Shown: in pieces, positions 48,227 to 60,236 of the stretch
Layout of the letters: each line of letters starts with the position of its first letter
Numbering within the stretch: position 1 is the first letter of the stretch
Assembly (NCBI RefSeq): GCF_024323335.1
Contig: NC_066584.1
Span: forward strand, 419,221,819-419,285,818
Origin: Lathyrus oleraceus
Lineage: Eukaryota; Streptophyta; Magnoliopsida; Fabales; Fabaceae
Direction: 5' to 3'
DNA length: 64,000 bases
Notes under the pieces: generated by a model
Seen by the model: the letters and a program-made list of their open reading frames with translations, nothing else
Told to the model about the DNA's origin: nothing
The model's database searches: none
Position numbers and translations under genes: made by a program

Positions 48227-51200
48227 TGTAACACCTCAAAATTTGCCCTCCTCTCTTGGGACTAGCTTAACATATTGCATACATTTTTAGGTCATTAGGC
48301 ATTGCATATGGCATATCATGTGGTTACATTGTGCAAATCATCCTCCCAAGTCTTGGTCAGAAGATAAGAGGTCATGTGCAAGTTAGGGTTTCATTGGACT
48401 GGATCATTAATCATCTGAGGATGTGAAGGTCCAAACTAGGGTTTTGTGGTTCTCAAAGGAGATTGATCTTCATCTTGATTAGAATGATACATCATCATCA
48501 TCATGGTTTGTCATCATCAAGTGTTGGAGCAGACACCTTGAGATTAGGGTTTTGACCACTGGTCAACCCTAATCAGTTGTATTGGGCTAATCAGGGCATA
48601 GCAAGGAGATGGGGTCTATGGTGGATATGAGGATCATCACATGATTATATTGAGCATATTGAGGCTAGGGTTCATCCTTGAGCCATTTCATCAGAGGATT
48701 GGGGCTCAGATTGATCAATGCATTGCCAAATTCATCTATCAGTGAAAAAGTCAACTGTGGTCAACTGTGATTGATTTTATGGATTTGGGGGTGGAATTGA
48801 GTTAGATACACTTCATTCATGTTGAAACAAGTGTTATTTGACATGTCAAAGCTTAAGAATGGAGAAAATCAAGTCAGACAAGAAATTGCCAAAAATAGAA
48901 AGTGACTTGTAATGGAAGTTTCCACAAATGGAAAGTTTTTGACCTCAAAATTACATATCCAAGGAAGCTTCAAATGAAAATTTGTTCAACATGAAAGTTG
49001 TAGATCTTGGTCTCACCTTTCCAAAAAGTCCAAGAACTTGAAAATCCCATGCATGGTTGGCAAGTTATGGTCCATTCAATTTTAAAAAAGACCCATAATC
49101 AAAGTGGCATAACTTCCACATGGAGTGTCCAAATGGGATGATCTTTTTATGTGCAAACTCCATTTGAAATGTATTTTCATGGTGCATAATTGGAATTCAT
49201 CAAAAATGGTCAATGCAAAAAGTCAATTTTCAAGTGTATAGTTAAAGATCCAAGGGCAAAATGGTCCAAGTTGAGAAATAATGAGAATTTTGGAATGGGG
49301 ATTTTTGCAACACCTCACAAATGCAATTTGAAAATGGTTTGAACTGTCATAACATGTTGAGGTTCATTATTTGGTTAAGTCACTTTTGAAATGCACTTGA
49401 AATTGTACAAAGTGCCATGACATGTGGAAAATGAAAATTACATGGCCAATCAATGTGGGACAAGTTGCAACACATCATAACTGATATTTAGAGAATGTGT
49501 GAGCTGTCATACAGCTGTCATGGGCCCCATAGTGAAAAGACATATTTGCCCTTGCTTAAGAAAATTGCATTTTTGCTAATCACATTGCATTTGGTTAATT
49601 GGATGATTAGAGCTTGATTAGTTGGAAGTATTTAATCCTAATCCTAACTAACTTTTGATGAGAATCACAATTCACAAGAAACTCAACAAACTTTTCCCTC
49701 CAAATTCTCCAAAAGCTCAAGAACATTCAAGAACAAAATTGAGCAAAACTCTTCCAATTCTTCACCAAATCGTGTGATTCTTTTTGCTGCCATCTCCATT
49801 CATCTTCTTCTTCAACTGTTTTGGAAAAGCAACCTCAAGATCCTCACAATTCGCAACTGTCCATTCTTGATGCATCAATGGCATTTGAATATTTCTTGCA
49901 CTAGGAGCAAATTCGAGCCAAGCTAAGCACTACATTCACCTTCCCTATCATCAAGCTTGAACTGTTTTGAGGAATTGCGCTCCAAGAACACGAGATTCAT
50001 CACTGCCTTCAATTTAAGGTGAGATTTCGAATTTCATGATTTGATGAATTGTTATATGCGTTTGAAAGAGTGTTCAATGTAGAATGCAATGATAGGCGTA
50101 GTTTTTGGAATGATGAACCATAGATTGAGATATTGTGAATTTTAGTTTGGATGTAAAAACCTAATTCGATCGATCCGGTTTATACAGTTAGATTTAGGTT
50201 GATTAGGTTATATATTCGTGCTCCTGATGATTAGACCTTTCCAACGGTTACTCGTTTGTAGATTTTGGTTGAACTTTGATGTTCTTGATGTTCTTGCGTG
50301 GCTGGGAATTTTCTGGAAAAAAAGAGTGATGAACAAGCTTGTTTGATCCATTTTCTGCGTTTCTCTTTTAAAATTCGTGTTTACCGCCTGTGTGGACCAA
50401 TAGAAACATTTCGTTTCTAAGCTCAAAACGGCGTCGTTTTGAGGAAGTTCAACATAATTTCAAAATTGCCACTGGCGCCATTTATTTATTTAATTATTCT
50501 ATTTCATTTTTTCTTGTTTTCCATTTAATTACATAAACTTCAAAAATTAATAACTCCTTCATTTTTGATCCAATTTGAGTGCAATTTTTTGCATTTTTCT
50601 CATGAAATTGTGTAGAATTTAATGGACATTTTTTGGAATTTTTTGCATGGATGGAAAAATAAGATGGCTAGGGTTTGTAGAATGTGACATATTTTTGCAT
50701 GTGTTGCCATTTTCATCATGAAATGCTCATACATTTAAAGAAATTCCTGAAATTTTTTGTGCTCATTCTGGACATGTTGATGGTGATTTCCATGTAAAGT
50801 TTGTGATTTTTGGATACCTGATAATTGAGATATGATTTTTTGAATCTAGGTGTGACAATTTGTGTCACACCTAGCTAGGTCAACTTCATGAATTTATTTG
50901 CATGACCTATGATTGTTGGATTGGATTGAAATTTTGCATGGATGATTATTGATATGTTGAGATGTCATGTGAATTTTTCTGGATTTTTCTATGGCATTTT
51001 CAAATTGATTGATAATTTTCTTCACTGTGTGTTCATTGTGCAAGCTTGTGTGACACATGTTGGTGTATCTTTTGTGAAATTCTCATATGGTTTTGGATGA
51101 AGATAAAATTTGGTATGCTGATTGTAGACACATTGTAGGACACCATGCTTTTGGTCCCATTCATTTCTTAAATGTTCTCACTGATTTATGAATTTTTGAA

Positions 51201-52609
51201 GTGAATGCATGTGTTGATACCTTGAATTGGCTTGAATAATTGTGTCTGGATTTCTTGATTTTCATTGGCCTAGTTCCTTTTGTCCAATTGAGCTGAAAAT
51301 TGACATGCTATACCTTGAATATGTCCTGTTTATGTGTGAATTATTTGAGGATTTTTGGAATTGTTTTGGTATGCTTTTGATTGAAGTCATTCTGTTTGGA
51401 CATTTGATGTTGCATTGGACCTAGTTTGTACCAAATTGTGCATAAAATGAATAGGGTGAATGATATGAGTATGGGATCAATTGCATTGGCTTTTGATTTG
51501 TGTTAATTTGATTTTGGTTGAGAATTGTTTGCTGTTTAGAATTTTTTCTCCCTTTTGGACCCTAGGCTTGGCCTAGTGGTCTAGTTTCTCACATTTGGTG
51601 TGGATTTTCAGGATGAAATGCATAATGCTCGAGGAGAATGATTCAAGTCAATTAAATTGAGATTGTTGGATATTTTGAACTAATTTGACCTTGTTTTGTA
51701 GGTTGTGAAGCTTGAGCTTGAGCTTATAGCTTGCACTTGTGTGCATTAACCTGTGTTGTTTGTACAGATTAACTGATTAACATTTGCTGTTTATTGTTGG
51801 TTTGTCTGAGTACTGATGATACTTGATTGATTTCAGGTACATTTAGTCGCTTACAGTTCTTTAAGAACTAGCTTGCTGTTGCTTGGTTTTTAAACCACTT
51901 GAGGTAGGACTTCTATTCTTCATGTAGTCTGGAAGACCTGGCCTGTTACTTGGCCAGGCAACTGTCTGAAGTCCTCCTTAAGAGGCGATGTTTGTGGTTG
52001 TTTACATTTGTGCCAAGCAGGTGAAAGACCTCTATGAGGCAATTGGTGGAAGCCAAGGGATATGTAATCTATCCCCCACTATTCTGTGAGTCGTCCCTCT
52101 GCTCACACGGCTGTGTGTTGATGCATTGGGACACAGACCCAAGATCTTGTGTTGTTGCACAATCGAGTCAGAGTCTTTGAGCGTAGAAGGGTCCCTCCAT
52201 TCTGGACCCACGCTCCTTTGTCTGAAGCTCTCCCTGGTCAGGGATAAGAGCTGTGAAGTCTAATCTTCACTCACCTATCATCTGCTTCACCTTAGCCCCT
52301 CAATGGCAAGGTTAAGAGCGAATACTACCCATGTACAGATGACTTGCTTCGGCAGTCAAACCCATTGTTTGAGCCTCACTTGACTGGTTATAGTGTGTGC
52401 TTTGTGAATATTTGCTTGAGATGCTTGTTTTGTTTTGTATGCTTGTATGCTTGCTTCTTTCCTGGATAGGATTAGCTTGCTGTTGTGCAAGTAGGTAGAA
52501 ACCTCAACGTAGGGTAACGATGCATGACAACACTAGGCTCGAGTCCAGCTCCCTGGTAGTGTGTCTTCCCTTGGTTTCTGGCTAGTTTTTCTTTCCCTTT
52601 CAGGGGAAC

Positions 52610-52860
52610 TACATCGCCCTGATCCTCGTTCCAGACGAGGTATGTAGGCAGGGGGTCGTGCGAGACCTCTCCGGGCAATTTTTTTCTTTTTGTGTGTGTC
52701 TGTTTTGGTTCGGGCGCTGACGTAATGCCATTGAGTGGTTGTCGGGTCCCATGTTTGCCATCTGTTTGCCGGTGTGTTTGTTTGTTTGTTTGGCGTGCGT
52801 GAGCCGAACTACGGCAGCTCTGATTCTCGTTCCAGACGAGATACGTAGGCATAGGATGCG
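52610..52860 (+). promoter_or_regulatory. Duplicated hairpin module before TA(C/T)GTAGGCA
   Basis: Copy a has stem CCTCGT / ACGAGG (52624-52640) followed by TATGTAGGCAGG. Copy b has stem TCTCGT / ACGAGA (52825-52841) followed by TACGTAGGCAT. Both have loop TCCAG and both follow a GAACTAC(A/G) and CTGAT phrase. Element 1 has CCTTAT / ATAAGG in the same place. Confidence 0.6.
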
Positions 52861-52969
52861 ACGTCCTATCGAGCTCTTTTCCTCTTAACCCCACCTGTGT
52901 TGTCTTCGGTGCGTGTGTGTGTGGTGTTTTAGCAACCTATTCTTTCTTTTAGAGCGTGGATCCCGTCGA

Positions 52970-53120
52970 GTACGACGGACGTGAGGGGTGCTAATACCTT
53001 CCCCTTGCGTAACCGACTCCCTTACCCTTTCTCTTTGGTCGCGAGACCATGCTTTTTCCAGGTTTCTCTGAGCGTTTCCTTTCCCTATCTTGGGATAAAT
53101 AACGCGCAGTGGCGGCTCTG
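52970..53120 (+). promoter_or_regulatory. Conserved R/U5-like block and PBS echo of the second Ogre
   Basis: GACGTGAGGGGTGCTAATAC (52978 on) is followed by CTTCCCCTTGCGTAAC, as in element 1. TGGCGGCTCTG at 53110-53120 repeats the start of the true PBS (53170), 60 bp upstream of it. This is probably the zone of transcript 3' ends. Confidence 0.55.
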
Positions 53121-53169
53121 TGTTGTTTTTGTTTTAGCCCGCCGATTGTTTTTTCGCGGATGCGACAGC

Positions 53170-53188
53170 TGGCGACTCTGCTGGGGAC
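53170..53188 (+). promoter_or_regulatory. Primer-binding site of the second Ogre (Arg tRNA type)
   Basis: TGGCGACTCTGCTGGGGAC lies two bases after the LTR end GCGACA. Ogre elements are known to use an arginine tRNA, and this is the string I associate with that group. Confidence 0.85.
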
Positions 53189-54390
53189 TAATCACAGATG
53201 TTGACCTGTGCTGGTCCATCTTCCCTAAGCGAGTCTCTCCTAGCGTTCTAGGATAGTTTAGGTTGCTTGTTTCGTTTTATTTATTGCATTTATTATTCTA
53301 ACCAATGTATATATTTGCATAAATATTTGCATGCATCATACTATCATGTTGCCGTCCTCTGTGCAGGTGGTTCCTCTGTTTGGGGTGGGTGTTCTGAGTG
53401 GGGCTAAAACCCAGGCCCGAGTATACACCTAGGATTAGTGTGGTCTCATGTCGCCTCCTTCATGTTAGGTCAATATGTACCTGGCGGCGTGATGTACCAC
53501 AAGCCGGACGAGGTTCATTTGATAGTGCTTGCCTCTGTGGGTATTCCACTTTGGTTGAGTTACTTCATCTGAACTGTTGACTCTGGTGACCGATCATTTC
53601 CCGGATCTTTGGTTTAGACGATCTCAGGAGAGCTACAATGGCACACCCGAAAGGGCAAACCCATTGAGTATCTCTGCCCGATTGTCGAGACTATTATCCG
53701 CCTTAGGATGACCTGATTAGAATTTACCTGTGAGGGGAGGGTGATCCTTTTAGATGCATGTTCAGATGGTAACTCAGATGGTGATTTTTTGTTCCGTGGA
53801 TCAGAGTCCTATTTATAAGTCGGATTTATGGCCATTTATTGCCGAGACGCCGGAGTGTTGTCCGAGTTATTTATCAGTGGGGATCCGTTTATTTCAGGAT
53901 TCCCCGGGCCGATTCAGATGGTTATTGGTATCTGTTCAGAGATGGTTTGATGATGATGATGGTGTATCTGTCTTCCGTTTATTTCGGAACCCTTGAGATG
54001 GATTGGTGGTTACTTGTTCCCTCAGATGGTTATGATCAGTTCAAAGATCAGAGGCTTCTGTACAGTTGATGATCAGATGACTTGGAGGATGGCCCATTGC
54101 ATTCATTCATCTGCATCATTCTCATTTTGCATTCATCTGCACCAAACCTACGTCTAGCCATATGGGGAGTATTATGGATTGAGAATCTGGTTGAGAGACA
54201 TCTGGATGTCAAAATGTCATTGGTGAAATGTTATCCGTCTCGATGAAACCAGAATCAAAGGACGGAATCTTCCTCATATGGGTAGATGTTGCATTCATGC
54301 ATATTAACCCATTTGCTGTTTTGTAGGTGTCAACCGGTGCGCATAGCTTGTTTGCTCAGATATCCTGCTAGGGGCAACAAATCCAAACTG
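53189..54390 (+). other. Leader between PBS and gag of the second Ogre
   Basis: Full Ogre elements carry an extra ORF1 before gag. Here only short frames remain (53398-53580, 53754-53996), with repeated CAGATGGT phrases at 53760-54030, and none is recognisable. ORF1 is therefore absent or decayed. Confidence 0.5.
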
Positions 54391-55197
54391 ATGGATCTTT
54401 CCAACGCCGACATCCTCGAACTGAAAGAGATGGTGAGGGATTTGTTCAGTGTTGTGCAAGGGCTTGCCTTGGGGCAGAAAGCCATGGCCGAGAGATTGGA
54501 AAGGATTGAGGGCTGGATGATTAAGGAGAAAGTTCAGGGAAAGGCTCTGTCATCCGAAGTAACAAATCCCTCTGGCTCTGTAGTGAAGAAATCCCTTGAC
54601 AGTGGTCAGCCCAAGAAGAAGGTTGAATCAGGTGGTGCGCAGACTAAAAGAGAATGCGGTAAGGATCGTTACCACCCTTATGCTGCCACCGTAACCATTC
54701 CTGTTGGTGATTCATCTGCACAACAACGGCAATCACCACCTCAACAGAGGACACAGAGAGTTGTGGGCCAAGTGAGAAGGAGGACGACAGATCGTCATTT
54801 CGATAAGCCGCCTGTGACTTACGCCTCTCTGTTTAAGAGGTTGAAGGATCTTGGGTTGGTGCAGCCGAGGATATTGGTTCCAGGGAAACCGGATCAGAGG
54901 CCTGCCAGTTACGATGAGAATGTCAGGTGCGAGTTCCATACTGGGGCACCCGGACATCATGTTGAGGATTGCAAAGCTTTTAAGAATGTTGTCCAGGATC
55001 TGGTAGACTCCAAGGCTATCAATTTTGCGCCATCACCGAATGTTAATGCTAATCCCATGCCGACACATGGTCAGGCAATGGTGAGTGCAATTGCTGAAGA
55101 TTCGGGTCACGCCTGTGGGATGGGTGAAGAGACTGACAGCGACTGTGAACTGGAGTCGTGGATAAAGCCGTGCGTACCAGGGAACTGGAAGGCTTAA
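54391..55197 (+). CDS. gag: Shortened Ogre Gag (268 aa), capsid core missing
   Basis: I chose the ATG at 54391 (MDLSNADILELKEMVRDLFS), which starts the conserved N-terminus. The frame is open back to 54286. Residues 1-50 predict a coiled coil (ALGQKAMAERLERIEGWM). From about 75 to 130 the chain is basic and Gln-rich. Residues about 130-195 match the C-terminal part of the other Gag, including DRHFDKPPVTYASLFKRL and the knuckle CEFHTGAPGHHVEDC (180-194), again C-X2-H-X5-H-X4-C. The capsid core present in the Gag at 1-1155 is missing, a deletion of roughly 200 residues that kept the frame. The RNA-binding end survives, so it might still bind RNA. It is followed by stops. Confidence 0.8.
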   Translation: MDLSNADILELKEMVRDLFSVVQGLALGQKAMAERLERIEGWMIKEKVQGKALSSEVTNPSGSVVKKSLDSGQPKKKVESGGAQTKRECGKDRYHPYAATVTIPVGDSSAQQRQSPPQQRTQRVVGQVRRRTTDRHFDKPPVTYASLFKRLKDLGLVQPRILVPGKPDQRPASYDENVRCEFHTGAPGHHVEDCKAFKNVVQDLVDSKAINFAPSPNVNANPMPTHGQAMVSAIAEDSGHACGMGEETDSDCELESWIKPCVPGNWKA

Positions 55198-55529
55198 AAA
55201 GATCAGCATTGTCACTCATCCTGAAGAGTAATAATTTCTTGTTTTCAGTTTTATCTGCATGAAAGCCATACGTGTTGCCCGACACGTACTGGTTCATTGT
55301 AAGGGCCACCTCATGTTTCATTTAGCAACATTTCTGCATCATTAGTAAATGGATGTTTTTCAGTCAAAAAGCGGTGTTCCCTGTTTTTCATTTATTTTGG
55401 CAGTTTAAAAACAAATAAAAATGGCAATGTTTATTTTCATTTTTCTCTTTTGTGATTTGTCTCGTTCCGAATTCAAAAATAATTCTCCGGATCTCATTGA
55501 TAACAATTTGGTTACACCTCATATGACTT

Positions 55530-56930
55530 CGACAATCCGATCTATCATGCTGAAGAAGAAGGCGAAGAAGATTGTGATCTGCTGGAAGATTAACCAGGTT
55601 GTTGAAACAAGAGGAGAAGGTGATTCAGCCGCTCGTGAAGCGAGTTGAGATTGTTATTCCAAGCACCGCCGAGGTCAGGAAGAAAAAATTGGGGCCGCTT
55701 CAGAGGCGAGTCGAGAGCAGAATGGTAGCCCTATTGAAAGAGCACGCGGATACCTTCGCCGGGTCGTGTCAGGATATGCCAGGGTCGGATACCGATGTCG
55801 TTGTGCACAAGCTGCCATGGAAAGAAGACGGTCCTCTAGAGAAGCAGAATGCCAGTGCCTATATCAGAGAGCCATGGTGACTTTGTTTCATGATATGATT
55901 CATCATGAAGTTGAATGCTATGCTACGACATGATAGCAAAGTCCCAAACCGGAGTGGGGCATCTGGTGGAGATAATTCAGACTGAGGTTGAATTCAAGTA
56001 AAGTGCACTATCAGAGTGCAGTCCGGTAAGATGTTGGGGTTCATTGTAAGAGAGGAATCGAGGTTGATCCTGCTAAAAAAAAAAAAAACAAACAAGAAAT
56101 GCCTGAACCGAGAACAGAAAAAGAGGTTCGTGGTCTATTAGGTAGATTGAACCACATGTCATGGTTCACATCTCATCTAACAGTCATGTGTGAACCTATA
56201 CTCAAGCTGTTGAAAAAAGATCAAACGGTCAGGTGAAATAATGATTGCCAAGGGGCATTGAAGAATAAAAGAAAAAGTTGCAGGAACCTCTGATTCTGAT
56301 ACCTTCTGTGGAAGGAGTAATTGTTAATCTAGTACTTGACAGCCTTCGAGGGGTCTACGAGGTGTATTGGGTCAGCATGACGCGTCTTGTCGAAAAGAGC
56401 ATGCAATTTACCTTAGCAAAAAGTTTACCGACTGTGAAACAGTACATTCACTGTTCGAGAAAACTTGATGTACTTTGGCATAGGCTGCTCGCCGACTGAG
56501 ACAGTATATGCTGGTTCATATTACTTTGTGGATTTCGAGATGGATCCGATCAGGTAGATTTTTGAAGAGCCAGCATTGACCGGACGGGTTGCGAGAAGAG
56601 CAAAAGAATGTCGACTGATTTGTGATACTCTCAGGAAGTAATCAAAGGGTGTATTGTCTGATTACATAGCCTCGCAACCCATTGAGGATTATCAACCAAG
56701 GAAGTTTGAGTTCCCTGATGAGGACATCTCGAGGTGCTCTGATCGAAAGATTGAGAGTGACCGATCCCGGAGGAGGGGCCCGACCCTGAATCCGAACGGG
56801 TTTTGATGTCTGATGGGGAAGGTAGTATGAATGAGTCAGTATTGCTTTGGCTACGCCAAAGGGATCCCGTGTTCCCTTTGTTGCCTGGTTAGCATTTGAA
56901 TATGCCAATGACGGTGGTTGAGTATGAAGC
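55530..56930 (+). pseudogene. pol: Eroded Ogre pol (RT and RNase H remnants)
   Basis: Pieces in several frames can be read. YDFDNPIYHAEEEGEEDCDL and KQEEKVIQPLVKRVEIVIPS are the linker before RT (55525-55670). ALLKEHADTFAGSCQDMPGS and DTDVVVHKLPWKEDGP are the start of RT (55725-55830). EKEVRGLLGRLNHMSWFTSH (56119-56180) is the RT thumb region. LQEPLILIPSVEG and following pieces (56278-56760) are RNase H. The catalytic YVDD box and protease are missing. Stops and frame changes are frequent. The poly(A) run at 56076-56090 is an interruption. Confidence 0.8.
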
Positions 56931-56939
56931 TCGTATCAT

Positions 56940-57401
56940 GGGTATCGAACGTCGGTACGTACATCTACTGGGGCAACTCCTTTCTCGTTGGTATATGGAA
57001 TGGAAGCGGTGCTACCGGTTGAGGTCCAGATCCCGTCTTTGAGAGTCCTAAGGGACGTCAAGTTGCAAGAGGCTGAATGGGTAAGGACCCGGTACGAAGA
57101 GTTGAGCCTGGTAGAAGAAAAGAGGCTGGCAGCCATCTGTCATGGGCAGTTATACCAGCAAAGGATGAAGCGTGCTTTTGACAAGAAGGTGCGACCTCGG
57201 GTGTATCACGTGGGTGATATGGTGTTGAAAAGGATCCTTCCTCCTCAAAACGATCGAAGGGGCAAATGGACACCGAATTATGAAGGTCCATTCGTGGTCA
57301 AGAAGGTTTTCTCTGGTGGGGCCTTGTTGCTAACGACCATGGATGGCGAGGATTTTCCATCCCCTGTGAATGCAGACGCAGTTAAAAAATACTTCGTATG
57401 A
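56940..57401 (+). pseudogene. C-terminal part of Ogre integrase, still open
   Basis: The frame from 56988 (MVYGMEAVLPVEVQIPSLRV) to the stop at 57401 is intact for 137 codons. Residues include EWVRTRYEELSLVEEKR, AFDKKVRPRVYHVGDMVLKR and GKWTPNYEGPFVVKKVFSGG, the C-terminal DNA-binding region of Tat/Ogre integrases with no chromodomain. The zinc finger and the catalytic D, D, E residues are missing upstream. The last residues (PVNADAVKKYF) match the usual pol end, so the 3' UTR starts at 57402. Confidence 0.85.
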
Positions 57402-57410
57402 AAAGACCCG

Positions 57411-57615
57411 CTGGACGAAAAGAATAAAATAGTCCAGGCAAAAATGGGCATCCCGGCGAACCAAAAACAGAAAAGAAAAGGTTCGGGCAAAAATTAGGGA
57501 TAAGAAAAAACTGTACACCCGGCAAGTCGAAAACCTGGAAAGGCGACTTGGGCAAAAAAGGGTATCCCGGTGGACTGAAAACCCGAAAGGGCGGTCCAGG
57601 CAAAAGAGGGATTGA
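57411..57615 (+). repeat. Short imperfect repeat after integrase (about 57-bp unit)
   Basis: Three or four units carry the phrases GGGCAAAAA, CCCGG(C/T)G and GAAAACC(T/C)G(A/G)AA. In one frame this reads as a Gly/Lys-rich collagen-like string, but stops interrupt it. Confidence 0.7.
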
Positions 57616-58184
57616 AACGAACAACTGCGTCTAGTATGATCGTTTGCGCTTTGGTTAAAGCATCATGGATAATACCCGGTGGGGATCAATCAGAAACGTC
57701 TTGTTCAGAAGGCAGAAAGCAAGGAGAGTCTGAGGACATATGAGGTGTAACCGAGTTGGAACTCGATGAGATCACGGGTTTCACATTGCCATTAGGATAG
57801 ATTTTTCCTTTTGTGCGCAATTACCTCTTTTCAGGAATTGCTTCCTTTGTATTGCTCGGTTTTGAGCCACACAATGTTCAATCAATAAAATGCATATTCA
57901 GTCAAATAATTTTGTTTTTGTTTGTCATTACCGCTTTGATTGCAAAAACATCCGGATATTTTTGATAAGGAATCTTGCATTTTAAGACATACAGGTCCCT
58001 TCCAATGCATGTTTATAAGATTGAAAGCTTGAAATCTTATTCGGAAGGTTGAGTGACCCAAGTGTTGAAATCTTGACACGCCTGGGGCACGGTTTTATCT
58101 AACGATCTGTTTTGCAGGAACTGTTAGGTATTTTCACTCACTTGCAGGTTGTGATGTGGAAGCTGTTGATAAAGCAAATCCCCA

Positions 58185-58440
58185 TGGAGTCCGATCAAGG
58201 ACGAATGAACAAGGGACGATGAAGAGACGTTGAGGCGTACGACGATCCTTGATTTTAATCAAGAAGACTCTTCAAAATCGGAAGATTGGAAAGTCTGTAG
58301 AAATTCCCCGCAGGGTCCAATCAGGGACGAATGAATGGGTAGAGAACAGTGCAGAGACGTTGAGACGTTCGACGACCTTTGGAATTAATCAAGAAGACTC
58401 TTCAAAGTCGGAAGATTGAAAAGTCTGTATAATCCCAGGA
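58185..58440 (+). repeat. About 126-bp tandem duplication in the 3' UTR
   Basis: The segment with CAAGAAGACTCTTCAAA, CGGAAGATTG and AAGTCTGTA occurs at about 58259 and 58388, and GGACGAATGAA occurs at 58198 and 58324. Confidence 0.8.
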
Positions 58441-58599
58441 GTTCGATCTTCGTCGAGCGCGGAGCGGTTTGGAATACAAGATGATGGAGCAGAAAAGGTC
58501 CAGACGAGTCTGGGAATTCTCAAAAGTGGAAAGCCGATACGAGATTGGGAGGTGGATACCATGGTTCGACGGGTCGATGGGTGTTCTGTACCAACTTTT

Positions 58600-59340
58600 C
58601 TCATTTCCCCAGCGAGGTCCCCAAGCAGAAGTAGAGGACCAACTCCCTAGCAGATCCAAGGTCTATGGATCCCCTAGCCGGGTCTGGATGGTTATCCCCG
58701 GCAGGTTTAAAACGATGTTTCCTCAGCAGCCAGGTCTGAAGGTTGTTATTCCCCGAGTGGAGCGGGTTTCAATGAAATATATCTCCAGCAGTATTCATCC
58801 TACCAGTGGATTGGACGAGTTTCCGTAGAGGACTGATATCTGCATCCCCAGCTGAGTTGATTCTATCTATGGATTGCATGGGTAATCCCCAACGGAGTGG
58901 CATTCGCTTCCCTAGCAGGGCCAGGATGGTTATCCCCAGCAGGTGTTAGATCGATGCTTCCCCAGTTGCCAGGCCTGGAGGTGGCTGTTTCCCAGCAGGT
59001 GTCAGATCAATGCTTCCCCAGTCGCCAGGCCTGAAGGTGGCTGTTTCCTGGCAGAGTATCTGTGAGCATTTTCCCAGTGAAGTCGTCAGGTATCTGTGAG
59101 GGTTTCTCGAAGCAGAGTTGGGATCGATATCCCCAGCAAGTCAAAGATTGTTGTATCCCCACAGAGTGCATTGGTGGTTCTTATCCCCAGCAAATTCCCG
59201 AGCGGATTGGGTGCAAATGAGGTTTCCCCAGCAAGGGTTGCCTATTTCCCAGCAGTAGTGCTATTCCCCAGCAGGGTGGAGTTGGAGCAATGGCGAGTTC
59301 CTCAGCAGAGTGTCTCGTGCTTCCCAGAAGAGTCCCTTGA
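58600..59340 (+). repeat. CCCCAGCAG-rich imperfect repeat region
   Basis: CCCCAGCA(G/A) or CCCAGCAG recurs at least a dozen times. A roughly 63-bp unit (CAGATC(G/A)ATGCTTCCCCAG to GGTGGCTGTTTCC) is doubled at 58948-59050. A related, shorter version lies at 47880-48226. Confidence 0.75.
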
Positions 59341-59689
59341 GGGGGATATTTTTTATGCATTCATCATGTAAATAAGCATAGCATATTGCATAGAAAAAAT
59401 AAATAATCGCGTAGCATTTCCATAATTATGGAGCATTACGCAGAAAAATCAATCATGCATCATTGCAAGCATAGGCTAGTCTCAAGCCGTGGTTACCGTT
59501 TGAGATATGGTTCTGCCAGTGGGTGAAGATGCTACTCGAGCCGTGATTACTGTTTGAGGAGTGGTTTCACTAGTTGGAAAATCATCAGTTACTCGGGCCG
59601 TGATTACCGCTTGAGATTTGATGTTCTCCAGTAGTGCGATGCTGGAGGAAATGTTTCCGTCGGACAGAGATGGAGATGTGACACGTTCA

Positions 59690-60236
59690 GCGCGATTCAA
59701 GCCGTGGATACCGCTTGATATTTGGTTTCACCGGATGGTGAAGATGTTACTTGGATAAGTTCAACATCGTGACGCGATCAGCGCGATTCAAGCCGTGGAT
59801 ACCGCTTGATATTTGGTTTCACCGGATGGTGAAGATGTTACTTGGATAAGTTCAACATCGTGACGCGATCAGCGCGATTCAAGTCGTGGATACCGCTTGA
59901 TATTTGGTCTCACCGGATGGTGAAGATGTTACTTGGATAAGTTTAACATCATGACGCGTTCAGCGCGATTCAAGCCGTGGATACCGCTTGATATTTGGTT
60001 TCACCAGATGGTGAAGATGTTACTTGGATAAGTTTAACATCATGACGCGTTCAGCGCGATTCAAGCCGTGGATACCGCTTGATATTTGGTTTCACCGGAT
60101 GGTGAAGATGTTACTTGGATAAGTTCAACATCGTGACGCGATCAGCGCGATTCAAGCCGTGGATACCGCTTGGGATTTGGGTTCACTGGTTGGTGAAGAT
60201 GTTACTCTGTGGAGTTTAGCATCATGACGTCAGATC
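59690..60236 (+). repeat. 91-bp tandem array, 6 copies
   Basis: Units start GCGCGATTCAAGCCGTGGAT at 59690, 59781, 59872, 59963, 60054 and 60145, exactly 91 bp apart. The first five are nearly identical and the sixth diverges. A related piece (GCGCGACTCGAGCCGTGG) recurs near 60325. Confidence 0.95.

Larger units (their letters stand above)
48227..53167 (+). repeat. 5' LTR of the second Ogre, 4941 bp
   Basis: It starts TGTAACACCTCAAAATTT and ends GGATGCGACA, two bases before the PBS. It carries two exact TTAGGGTTT motifs (48383, 48544) and two hairpin modules (52624, 52825). It also has the conserved GACGTGAGGGGTGCTAATAC block (52978) and a PBS-like string (53110). Open frames inside have no domains. 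Confidence 0.93.

Noticed and set aside
47710..48265. Overlapping 112-aa, 122-aa and 81-aa frames
   Set aside because: They lie in Ogre 3' UTR repeats (CCCCAGCAG-rich) that are less AT-rich and so keep chance frames open.
57480..57610. Collagen-like Gly/Lys/Pro string after the integrase
   Set aside because: Interrupted by stops and generated by a short tandem repeat after the pol stop codon.
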